NCBI GenBank assembly: GCA_028723545.1
Contig: JAQYER010000057.1
Span: 1 to 9,131 of the forward strand
Direction: 5' to 3'
Source of the DNA: Caryophanales bacterium
GTDB taxonomy: Bacteria; Bacillota_I; Bacilli_A; RFN20; CAG-826
DNA: 9,131 nt
The translations under genes were made by a program, and so were the position numbers. The notes under the pieces were generated by a model. That model saw only the letters and a list, made by a program, of their open reading frames with translations, was not told the origin of the DNA and made no database searches. How positions within the stretch are numbered: the stretch's first letter is position 1; every line of letters starts with the position of its first letter. Below are positions 1 to 4,807 of the stretch, piece after piece.

Positions 1-318
1 GCTATAGCATTATGTCATAAAAATGGTGATTCTAATGTATTTATAGAATTTATGCTAAAAATGATTGATGAGACACTAGAAGAAGCATTAAATAATATGA
101 AAAAAGAATCAAATAATATTTCTGATCAAGTTAATAAATTATTAGAAATTATGGAATATGATATTCCTTTAAGTGCAAATGAGATAATGACTAGATTAGG
201 GATAAATTCAAAAGAAACATTACGTGCAAACTATTTAAATCCAGCATTAGAAAATGGTTTAATTAAGATGACTATTCCCAACAAGCCTAATAGCAAAAAT
301 CAAAAATATATAAAGTAG
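1..318 (+). CDS. Fic family protein, 3' end (5' part lies outside the window)
   Basis: The reading frame is open from base 1 to a TAG at 316-318. It encodes 105 residues that match residues 222-326 of the complete Fic protein encoded at 2658-3638, with 7 amino-acid differences and no gaps. The visible part lacks the catalytic FIC motif. It covers the end of the helical core and the C-terminal winged-helix-like tail (SANEIMTRLGI, then LRANYLNPALENGLI). An internal ATG at 52 could be read as a start, but homology continues upstream of it, so it is an ordinary methionine. Whether the gene is complete upstream cannot be seen. Ten of the 17 nucleotide differences from the second copy are silent, which suggests that both copies were under purifying selection for some time. 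Confidence 0.85.
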   Translation, partial: AIALCHKNGDSNVFIEFMLKMIDETLEEALNNMKKESNNISDQVNKLLEIMEYDIPLSANEIMTRLGINSKETLRANYLNPALENGLIKMTIPNKPNSKNQKYIK

Positions 319-393
319 ATAATAAGAGTAAATGTAAACAATCCTTTTAGGAATTGAAGATAACAATAAAAAAACGAAATAAAATTAAAATAA

Positions 394-588
394 GCTGAAG
401 ATGAAAACCTTCAAAAGAAAGTAAGGAAAGAGAAACTGGAAGCTATCCTTCAGAAAATGATAGAAGCTAATGCAGTTTTACTCGAATGGTCTGATGAGTT
501 ATGGCTTACACTTATTGATGAATGCATAGCTCAAGAAGATAAAACAATAAACTTCAAATTTAAGAATGGCTATGAAATTATTAAATAA
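394..588 (+). pseudogene. C-terminal remnant of a serine site-specific recombinase
   Basis: A stop-free frame of 64 codons runs from just after a TAA at 391-393 to a TAA at 586-588. It has no plausible start codon or ribosome binding site. The translation has a lysine- and glutamate-rich helix, then LLEWSDELWLTLIDE, then KTINFKFKNGYEI and a stop. Established family knowledge: many resolvase/invertase-type serine recombinases of Bacillota end with a segment of the form F-x-x-x-L-W-x-x-L-V-x-x-V followed by a strand ending F-x-D-G-T-E-I. This fragment fits that ending. The catalytic N-terminal domain is absent, and the 75 bp between the fic stop and this frame show no continuation in any frame. 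Gap 589-726 holds no other gene that I can see, only the ribosome binding site of the next gene. The likely reading is a relic of an integrated mobile element. No search was run, so the family call rests on the motif pattern. Confidence 0.6.
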
Positions 589-726
589 CATCAAGAATCA
601 TCATAAGGCTTATTTTTTGTTGCTATTGCGTATACAAATCAATGATTTTAGAGTAAAATATTAGATAATTATTTAATAAAAAAATTGGCTTGAAGTGAAA
701 ATTATTTTTTTATCGGAGGAATTTAT

Positions 727-1407
727 ATGAAAAAAGCGCGGTCAATTCTTGCAGGAACTCTTATATCAATTCTTGTTTCCCTCACAAGTTGCGTGTATAT
801 AGGACTACCTCCTGAAAAAGTAAAACAGCATAATGAAGCTATCAAGCAACAGTTGCCCGAGTTCTCTTTAGATAACTTTTACGGAAGTTTTTATTACATA
901 CCCGAATGCGAGGGGAAGTCGATTACTTTTTCCTCTAAAGACGGGAAAAGAGAATATCTTATAAAGACGAATGAATCTCTATCTTATTTTGATGGAACTA
1001 CTAAAAAAACCTATACTTTTTCTAAAAAATCCGAAGAAATCATAGTAGGATATTGGGAAGAATATCAATCGATAGATAATGATATTCAAGGAATCTTAGA
1101 TGTGATTCATTCCTATGATGGAACATACGATAAAATAAAAAGTATATCGGGTTCTAAACAATACGGTAAAGAAATCTATGATGAGATAGAACATAATGTT
1201 TATTCTATGGAATGGAAATATTCCTCAATTGCGTTATTTTTATTTTATCTAAATGCAAAAACCTCTGTCCTTCATTCTATTTATTTAACGGATATTTCGG
1301 AAAATATGAATGAGAAAAAGCCTCATTTTGATTTATATCTTTACCCCAATGAGTCCTTTGTTTTAAGTTTGGAAGAGGAATATGCAGCATTAAAGAGCAA
1401 TGATTAA
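727..1407 (+). CDS. Small predicted lipoprotein of unknown function
   Basis: The gene encodes 226 residues. The ATG follows an excellent ribosome binding site, GGAGGA at 715-720, with a 6-base spacer. The N-terminus is a classic lipoprotein signal: MKKAR, a hydrophobic stretch, and the lipobox LTSC with the lipidated cysteine at residue 22. The product is therefore expected to be anchored on the outer face of the cytoplasmic membrane. The mature part is mixed polar and aromatic, with GSFYYIPECEGKSITF and several Tyr-rich strands, and looks like a small beta-rich domain. I do not recognise the family. No promoter upstream is convincing. The gene uses more C- and G-ending codons (CCC, GCG, TCG, TGC) than the operons on the right of the window, which fits acquired DNA. 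A 60-bp repeat starts 15 bases after the stop, and a terminator follows at 1534. Confidence 0.8.
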   Translation: MKKARSILAGTLISILVSLTSCVYIGLPPEKVKQHNEAIKQQLPEFSLDNFYGSFYYIPECEGKSITFSSKDGKREYLIKTNESLSYFDGTTKKTYTFSKKSEEIIVGYWEEYQSIDNDIQGILDVIHSYDGTYDKIKSISGSKQYGKEIYDEIEHNVYSMEWKYSSIALFLFYLNAKTSVLHSIYLTDISENMNEKKPHFDLYLYPNESFVLSLEEEYAALKSND

Positions 1408-1421
1408 ATTTAAAAAAAGCT

Positions 1422-1480
1422 ATAAATTCCAATTTAACTTGATGCATTCTATAACAAATCATGGTTTTTTAAAAACGAAA
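1422..1480 (+). repeat. 60-bp direct repeat, copy 1 (after the lipoprotein gene)
   Basis: This stretch starts 15 bases after the lipoprotein stop and matches 2308-2367 with a handful of substitutions and one single-base gap near the right end. The best conserved core reads TTTAACTTG, one variable base, TGCATTCTATAACAAATCA. The rest ends in a degenerate T-run/A-run and CGAAAG. The two preceding genes are unrelated, so the repeat is not explained by gene duplication. It carries no obvious reading frame. Confidence 0.75.
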
Positions 1481-1533
1481 GGGTGTTTGCATTTTGTATT
1501 AAAATGGTTCATATTTGCAAAATAAGAAGCATG

Positions 1534-1562
1534 GGCTTAATACAATTATCAAGCCTTTTTTA
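1534..1562 (+). terminator. Intrinsic terminator downstream of the lipoprotein gene
   Basis: GGCTT at 1534-1538 pairs with AAGCC at 1551-1555. Three further inner pairs lie beyond one mismatch, with a loop of about four bases. The hairpin is followed directly by TTTTTT and TAT. This is the standard form of a rho-independent terminator on the plus strand. It lies 127 bases past the lipoprotein stop and beyond the 60-bp repeat, so a transcript ending here would carry the repeat in its 3' untranslated region. Confidence 0.7.
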
Positions 1563-1611
1563 TACCTCGATATGAGGGTTGAAATCCCACGTTTGATAGT
1601 TGAAGGTAAAT

Positions 1612-1767
1612 ATGTGTGAATCTAAACCTTATGATGGTGCAAAACCTATGTATTTAGTTGACGACATAGATAATCGAGATATTTTAAAAGTAATAATAAT
1701 TAACACATGCAACAGTTTATTAATTAAAAAGGAAAATAAATCAAAATTTATAAAAGGAAGTGATTAG
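1612..1767 (+). CDS. Doubtful 51-residue reading frame, possibly the tail of a frameshifted gene
   Basis: An ATG at 1612, preceded by GAAGG at 1602-1606, opens a frame that ends in TAG at 1765-1767, directly abutting the ATG of the hydrolase gene. The peptide begins MCESKPYDGAKPMYLVDD and ends in a lysine-rich stretch. Just upstream, a different frame from ATG 1572 reads MRVEIPRLIVEGKYV before a TGA. Read together with a one-base shift near 1612, the two pieces look like one continuous protein sequence, so this may be a decayed small gene and not a live one. I recognise no family. A candidate promoter for the hydrolase lies inside it. Apart from this frame, the gap 1408-1767 holds the 60-bp repeat and the terminator. 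Confidence 0.2.
   Translation: MCESKPYDGAKPMYLVDDIDNRDILKVIIINTCNSLLIKKENKSKFIKGSD
1658..1685 (+). promoter_or_regulatory. Candidate promoter for the hydrolase gene
   Basis: TTGACG at 1658-1663 matches the -35 consensus in five of six positions. TATTTT at 1680-1685, after a 16-base spacer, matches the -10 in four of six. Transcription would start about 75 bases before the hydrolase ATG. In DNA this AT-rich, a match of this quality can occur by chance. Confidence 0.3.
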
Positions 1768-2311
1768 ATGAAACAATTAGTCATATATGTGCATGGTAAA
1801 GGAGGAAGCATAGAGGAAGCAGAACATTATCGGTCTTTATTTCCCACATTTGATGTTATTGGCTTTGATTATAAATCGCAAAATCCATGGCATGCCAAAA
1901 AAGAGTTTCCTATTTTCTATGATCAAGTTACAAAAGGATATGATTCTGTAATTTTGATAGCAAATAGTATAGGTGCTTTTTTCTCGATGATTGGTTTTTC
2001 AGATAAAAATATCACTAAAGCCTTATTTATTTCACCTATTGTTAATATGGAAAAACTAATAATAGATATGATGAATAGAAACATTATCTTGGGAATATCT
2101 TTGCTATGTCCGAAAACATCCGATTAAATGGAATATTCCTACATTTATTTTATATGGTGAAAATGACGATTTAACCTCTAAAGAAACCATATCCAAATTT
2201 TCAGAACAAGTCTGCGCTGCTATTACTATAATGAAGGATGGAGAGCACTGGTTTCATACAGATTCACAGATGAAATTTCTTGATGATTGGATTATCAAGT
2301 TAATTCGATAA
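1768..2311 (+). pseudogene. Alpha/beta hydrolase, broken by an internal deletion and frameshift
   Basis: The ATG at 1768 follows AAAAGGAAG with a 7-base spacer. The first frame gives MKQLVIYVHGKGG (oxyanion loop, residues 9-13) and ILIANSIGAFF, where Ser67 in N-S-I-G is the expected nucleophile. It runs to about IIDMMN before garbling and a TAA at 2125-2127. From 2078 the +1 frame continues ETLSWEYLCYV, then LYGENDD (the likely acid loop) and GEHWFH at 2240-2257 (the likely catalytic histidine), ending IKLIR and TAA at 2309-2311. Both halves belong to one serine hydrolase family; intact members known to me are roughly 225 residues. About 20 residues expected between the DMM and ETLSW segments are missing. 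The lesion is therefore a deletion of a length not divisible by three, not a single-base slip. The encoded protein would stop after 119 residues without the acid and histidine and would be inactive. The 60-bp repeat begins at its stop codon. Confidence 0.85.
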
Positions 2312-2367
2312 ATTCAAATTTAACTTGCTGCATTCTATAACAAATCAGGGTGTTTTCAAAGACGAAA
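2308..2367 (+). repeat. 60-bp direct repeat, copy 2 (overlapping the hydrolase stop codon)
   Basis: This is the second copy of the element at 1422-1480. Its left end overlaps the hydrolase stop (CGATAAATTC). Copy 1 begins with the same ATAAATTC although it lies 15 bases beyond a different gene. Just downstream, TAAAAAACGA occurs twice, at 2376-2385 and 2394-2403, each followed within a few bases by GGG. Copy 1 ends in a related TAAAAACGA at 1470-1478. The element may thus include a short internal repeat that was expanded here. Confidence 0.75.
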
Positions 2368-2470
2368 GATGCTTCTAAAAAACGATAGGGTATTAAAAAA
2401 CGAGGGTTGTATATGGCATTTTAAATTGTTATTTTCATGAAAGAATAATACAAATTTCTCAAGTTGTTAG

Positions 2471-2503
2471 GATGATAAGCGCTTAACGGTAAGCCTTTTC
2501 ATC
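2471..2503. other. Long imperfect hairpin between the hydrolase and fic genes
   Basis: GATGA at 2471-2475 pairs with TCATC at 2499-2503. AAG at 2477-2479 pairs with CTT at 2495-2497. GCTTA at 2481-2485 pairs with TAAGC at 2490-2494 around the four-base loop ACGG. The structure is 33 bases with one mismatch and one bulge. The inner stem followed by CCTTTTC resembles a weak terminator for the hydrolase transcript, but the T-run is short and folds back into the outer stem. It could also be a recombination or protein-binding site. Confidence 0.45.
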
Positions 2504-2518
2504 AAAAAAAGTTTATAT

Positions 2519-2551
2519 TGCATTTATCATGCATTTATTATGCTTTATTTT
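2519..2551 (+). repeat. Three tandem 11-bp units upstream of the fic promoter
   Basis: The units read TGCATTTATCA, TGCATTTATTA and TGCTTTATTTT, placed head to tail. The first two differ at one position; the third is more diverged. The 11-bp period is close to one turn of DNA. The array starts 83 bases before the fic -35 box and continues toward a second array at 2567. Confidence 0.6.
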
Positions 2552-2566
2552 AATTGAACTATTTTT

Positions 2567-2598
2567 TAAGCAAGAAAATAAGCAAGATTTAAGCAAGA
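2567..2598 (+). repeat. Three copies of TAAGCAAGA next to the fic -35 box
   Basis: Identical nine-base copies lie at 2567-2575, 2579-2587 and 2590-2598, with starts 12 and 11 bases apart. The last copy ends three bases before the -35 box at 2602. Copies on one face of the helix directly upstream of a promoter are typical of a regulator binding array. Which protein would bind is not shown by the sequence. Confidence 0.65.
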
Positions 2599-2601
2599 TG
2601 A

Positions 2602-2629
2602 TTGAAAAAAGTCCTAATTATGTTATAAT
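2602..2629 (+). promoter_or_regulatory. Strong sigma-A type promoter of the fic gene
   Basis: TTGAAA at 2602-2607 is separated by 16 bases from a perfect TATAAT at 2624-2629. A TG at 2621-2622 forms an extended -10. Transcription would start near 2636, giving a leader of about 22 bases before the ATG at 2658. This placement rules out the longer reading frame that begins at 2529, because its first 35 codons or so would lie upstream of the transcript. Confidence 0.75.
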
Positions 2630-2657
2630 AGAATTGCCAATGAAAGGATTGATTATC

Positions 2658-3638
2658 ATGTATAAACCACCATTTACAATAAGTAATTTTATGCTTTCTA
2701 TGACCATTTCTATCGCTGAAAAACTTGGAAAGATTGAAACTTATAATTCCTTAAAGAGAATGCCTATCCTACGAAGAAATAATAAGATTAGGTCTATTCA
2801 TTCTTCTTTGGCAATTGAAGCAAACTCATTATCACTTGATGAGGTTAGAGATGTAATATCAGGGAAATTTGTTATTGGCCCTCAAAAAGAAATTCAAGAA
2901 GTGAAAAATGCGTATAAAGCATATGATATGATAAAAGAATTTAATCCTTATCAAATTGATGATTTATTAAAGGCTCATAGAATTCTTACTAATCTTATAA
3001 TAGAAGATAATGGAAAATATAGGAATCATGCTGAAGGTGTGTTTGATGGAAATAAAGTGATTTTTATTGCACCACCAGCTGATATGGTTCCACAACTAAT
3101 GAATGATTTATTTTACTGGTTAAAAGCTGATAAAGACGTCCATATGCTAATAAAGTCATGTGTTTTTCATTATGAAATGGTTTTTATACATCCATTTTCT
3201 GATGGGAATGGTAGGACTGTAAGATTATGGCAAAATGTTCTATTAACGAAATGGAATTCAATATTCGAATACATTCCAATTGAATCTATGATTCAAAAAT
3301 ATCAAAACGAATACTATGATTCTATAGCTTTATGCCATAAAAATGGCAATTCCAATGTATTTATAGAATTTATGCTAAAAATGATTGATGAGACATTAGA
3401 AGAAGCATTAAATAATATAAAAAAAGAATCAAAAAATATCTCTGATCAAGTTAATAAATTATTAGAAATTATGGAATATGATATTCCTATAAGCGCAAAT
3501 GAGATAATGACTAGATTAGGGATAAAATCAAAAGAAACATTACGTGCAAACTATTTAAATCCAGCATTAGAAAATGGTTTAATTAAGATGACTATTCCTG
3601 ATAAGCCTAATAGCAAAAATCAAAAGTATATAAAGTAG
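2658..3638 (+). CDS. Fic family protein (predicted AMP transferase) with C-terminal winged helix
   Basis: The gene encodes 326 residues from ATG 2658, chosen because AAAGGA lies 9 bases upstream, the promoter lies at 2602-2629, and MYKPPFTIS is the usual N-terminus of this subfamily. The frame is open back to an ATG at 2529, but that part precedes the transcript start. The catalytic motif HPFSDGNGRTVR is at residues 178-189 and complete: His178 is the general base, Asp182 binds the metal, and GNGR binds the nucleotide phosphates. Upstream, SLAIEAN at 50-56 has the place and shape of the class II inhibitory helix, with Glu54 expected to block the active site. The usual Gly or Asn after that Glu is Ala here. 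The last 60 residues form a winged-helix-like domain. Known family members move AMP from ATP onto hydroxyl side chains of target proteins. The target here is unknown. No partner antitoxin gene is adjacent, which fits self-inhibition within the same chain. Confidence 0.9.
   Translation: MYKPPFTISNFMLSMTISIAEKLGKIETYNSLKRMPILRRNNKIRSIHSSLAIEANSLSLDEVRDVISGKFVIGPQKEIQEVKNAYKAYDMIKEFNPYQIDDLLKAHRILTNLIIEDNGKYRNHAEGVFDGNKVIFIAPPADMVPQLMNDLFYWLKADKDVHMLIKSCVFHYEMVFIHPFSDGNGRTVRLWQNVLLTKWNSIFEYIPIESMIQKYQNEYYDSIALCHKNGNSNVFIEFMLKMIDETLEEALNNIKKESKNISDQVNKLLEIMEYDIPISANEIMTRLGIKSKETLRANYLNPALENGLIKMTIPDKPNSKNQKYIK
3321..3638 (+). repeat. 318-bp duplication of the fic 3' end (partner at 1-318)
   Basis: Bases 3321-3638 align to 1-318 without gaps. 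I count 17 differences, or about 95% identity. Similarity ends at the TAG stop in both copies, and the following DNA is unrelated. The left limit is unknown because the partner runs off the window. The pair lies in direct orientation 3.3 kb apart, enclosing the recombinase relic, the lipoprotein gene and the hydrolase pseudogene. Confidence 0.9.
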
Positions 3639-3661
3639 AATGTATTTTACAGAATAGTTTT

Positions 3662-3696
3662 GTAGGAAAAGGCGATTGAAAATGTTGGTTTTCTAC
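3662..3696. other. Weak hairpin downstream of the fic gene
   Basis: GTAGGAAAA at 3662-3670 pairs with TTTTCTAC at 3689-3696 through eight pairs and one bulged G, around an 18-base loop. A T- and C-rich stretch follows (3701-3725) without a clean T-run. It may end fic transcription, but the form is poor. The remaining bases up to the TetR operon hold no gene that I can support. Confidence 0.3.
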
Positions 3697-3746
3697 GACA
3701 CTGTTCTTTTCTTTTGCTTCTTTTTCGAGATAAGTTTAATTTTTCT

Positions 3747-3775
3747 TTAAATCGACACTTTTTTAAAATTATGAT
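3747..3775 (+). promoter_or_regulatory. Candidate promoter of the TetR operon
   Basis: TATGAT at 3770-3775 matches the -10 consensus in five of six positions. The hexamer 17 bases upstream, TTAAAT at 3747-3752, is a poor -35. A start near 3782 would place the inverted repeat at 3792-3834 in the leader of the messenger. An alternative -10, CATAAT at 3800-3805, has only a weak -35 and would overlap the left arm of that repeat. Confidence 0.35.
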
Positions 3776-3791
3776 GTTTGGTCTAATTTAA

Positions 3792-3834
3792 ATGTTTAGC
3801 ATAATTAAGTCACATGAAAGGAAGTGCTAAACAT
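3792..3834 (+). promoter_or_regulatory. Perfect 10-bp inverted repeat enclosing the ribosome binding site
   Basis: ATGTTTAGCA at 3792-3801 is the exact reverse complement of TGCTAAACAT at 3825-3834. The 23-base interval contains the Shine-Dalgarno AAAGGAAG at 3817-3824, and the right arm includes the first two bases of the start codon at 3833. As RNA it could form a 10-pair hairpin that controls initiation. As DNA it could bind a dimeric regulator such as the TetR protein encoded downstream, although the spacing is long for one TetR dimer. Confidence 0.6.
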
Positions 3835-4192
3835 GGAAGATTTAGATAAAGTATATGCGAAGCGCATCGCAGAAGAATATGCGCCAAAAACAGAAACCAA
3901 AGTAGTGCGTCTAAAAAAATTAGATGAAAAAGTTAAAAGACCAGCTTTAATATTTGCTTACTCATTTGGAATAATTGCTGCTTTAATTTTAGGAGTAGGA
4001 ATGAGTATGTATTTAACTGATTTTGGTCCTAATAATCAATTAGAGTTAATTCTTAGCATAGTATTAGGTATAATAGGATTAATTTTATGTGGAATTAATT
4101 ATCCAATTTATTTAAAAATATTAAAATCAAGAAAGCAAAAATACGCTTTTGAAATTACAGAGCTCGCAAAAGAAATTACCGAAAATAAATAG
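3833..4192 (+). CDS. Small conserved membrane protein with two predicted helices
   Basis: The gene encodes 119 residues from ATG 3833, preceded by AAAGGAAG with an 8-base spacer. A GTG at 3824 in the same frame lies inside that ribosome binding site and is rejected as start. A charged N-terminal part (EEYAPK at 14-19, then KKLDEKVKRPA) precedes two hydrophobic helices at about 38-61 and 71-93, joined by a short polar loop. A basic tail with YAFEITELAKEI follows. I recall close relatives in Clostridia carrying the same EYAPK, KLD-KxKRPA and GINYPIY blocks. Some are labelled dihydropteridine reductase in databases, a name that this short membrane protein gives no support for. The real function is unknown. 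It is the first gene of an apparent operon, 18 bases from the TetR gene, whose ribosome binding site has the same 12 bases (GAAAGGAAGTGC). Confidence 0.75.
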   Translation: MEDLDKVYAKRIAEEYAPKTETKVVRLKKLDEKVKRPALIFAYSFGIIAALILGVGMSMYLTDFGPNNQLELILSIVLGIIGLILCGINYPIYLKILKSRKQKYAFEITELAKEITENK

Positions 4193-4210
4193 AAAGGAAG
4201 TGCATCAATC

Positions 4211-4807
4211 ATGAATAAAAATGAAAGTAAATATTTTAATACATCATTAAAAATGAATGATGCACTTATTTCTTTATTAAGAAAAAAAGATTTTGAATAC
4301 ATTAGTGTTAAAGATGTTTGTGAAGAAGCTAAAGTAAATAGATCAACTTTTTATCTTCATTACAATAACACTTTCGAACTTTTAGAAGAAGTTATTGAGA
4401 GATTAAATTCATCTTTTTCAAATCATCTAAATTTTAATAAAACATATAAAACAATTGTTCAAAGTAGTAACTTAGATGATTTATTTTTAATGAAAGATGA
4501 ATTTTTAATCCCTTATTTAACATTTGTTAAAGAAAATAAAAAAATATACAGAGCAATTAAAAATCAACCAAGTATTTTTGGAGCAAACAAAATATACAAA
4601 GATATGTTTGACTCTCTTTTTTCTCCAATTATGTCTAGATTTGGATTAGATTCTAAATGGCATAACTATATGATGGATTTTTATATTAATGGTATAACTT
4701 CTGTTATTTTTGATTGGTTGATTAATGATTGTGATATTGATATTAATGAATTATCTAATTTTATCCAAGGATTAGTTATTTCGTCGTATGCTAAAAAAAG
4801 TAATTAA
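4211..4807 (+). CDS. TetR/AcrR family transcriptional regulator
   Basis: The gene encodes 198 residues. ATG 4211 follows AAAGGAAG with a 10-base spacer. Residues 8-62 form a typical TetR DNA-binding domain, with the helix-turn-helix at about 31-51: ISVKDVCEEAKVNRS, then TFYLHYNN. The rest is helical and resembles the C-terminal domain of TetR proteins of Bacillota (PYLTFVKENKKIYRAI at 101-116). It gives no clue to a ligand. The gene lies between two membrane protein genes that it probably co-regulates; the inverted repeat at 3792-3834 is the nearest candidate site. Its last 20 bases overlap the start of the next gene. Family assignment is firm; target and ligand are unknown. Confidence 0.92.
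   Translation: MNKNESKYFNTSLKMNDALISLLRKKDFEYISVKDVCEEAKVNRSTFYLHYNNTFELLEEVIERLNSSFSNHLNFNKTYKTIVQSSNLDDLFLMKDEFLIPYLTFVKENKKIYRAIKNQPSIFGANKIYKDMFDSLFSPIMSRFGLDSKWHNYMMDFYINGITSVIFDWLINDCDIDINELSNFIQGLVISSYAKKSN

Noticed and set aside
1277..1462. Minus-strand reading frame of 61 codons
   Set aside because: It lies mostly antisense to the lipoprotein gene, has no ribosome binding site or recognisable protein character, and runs into the 60-bp repeat.
1422..1600. Full integron attC site after the lipoprotein gene
   Set aside because: A left half-site-like ATTTAAC or TATAAC is present, but I found no matching right half-site at a normal distance and no integrase gene in the window.
2519..2598. 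CRISPR array
   Set aside because: The units are only 9-11 bp, are nearly contiguous and have no spacers. They fit a regulator binding array, and no cas gene is present.
2529..2657. N-terminal extension of the Fic protein from ATG 2529
   Set aside because: A near-consensus promoter lies at 2602-2629, a good ribosome binding site precedes ATG 2658, and family members begin with MYKPPFTI.
4108..4302. Minus-strand reading frame across the start of the TetR gene
   Set aside because: It is antisense to two well-supported genes and their ribosome binding site, and its Phe/Ser-rich content is what AT-rich antisense DNA gives.
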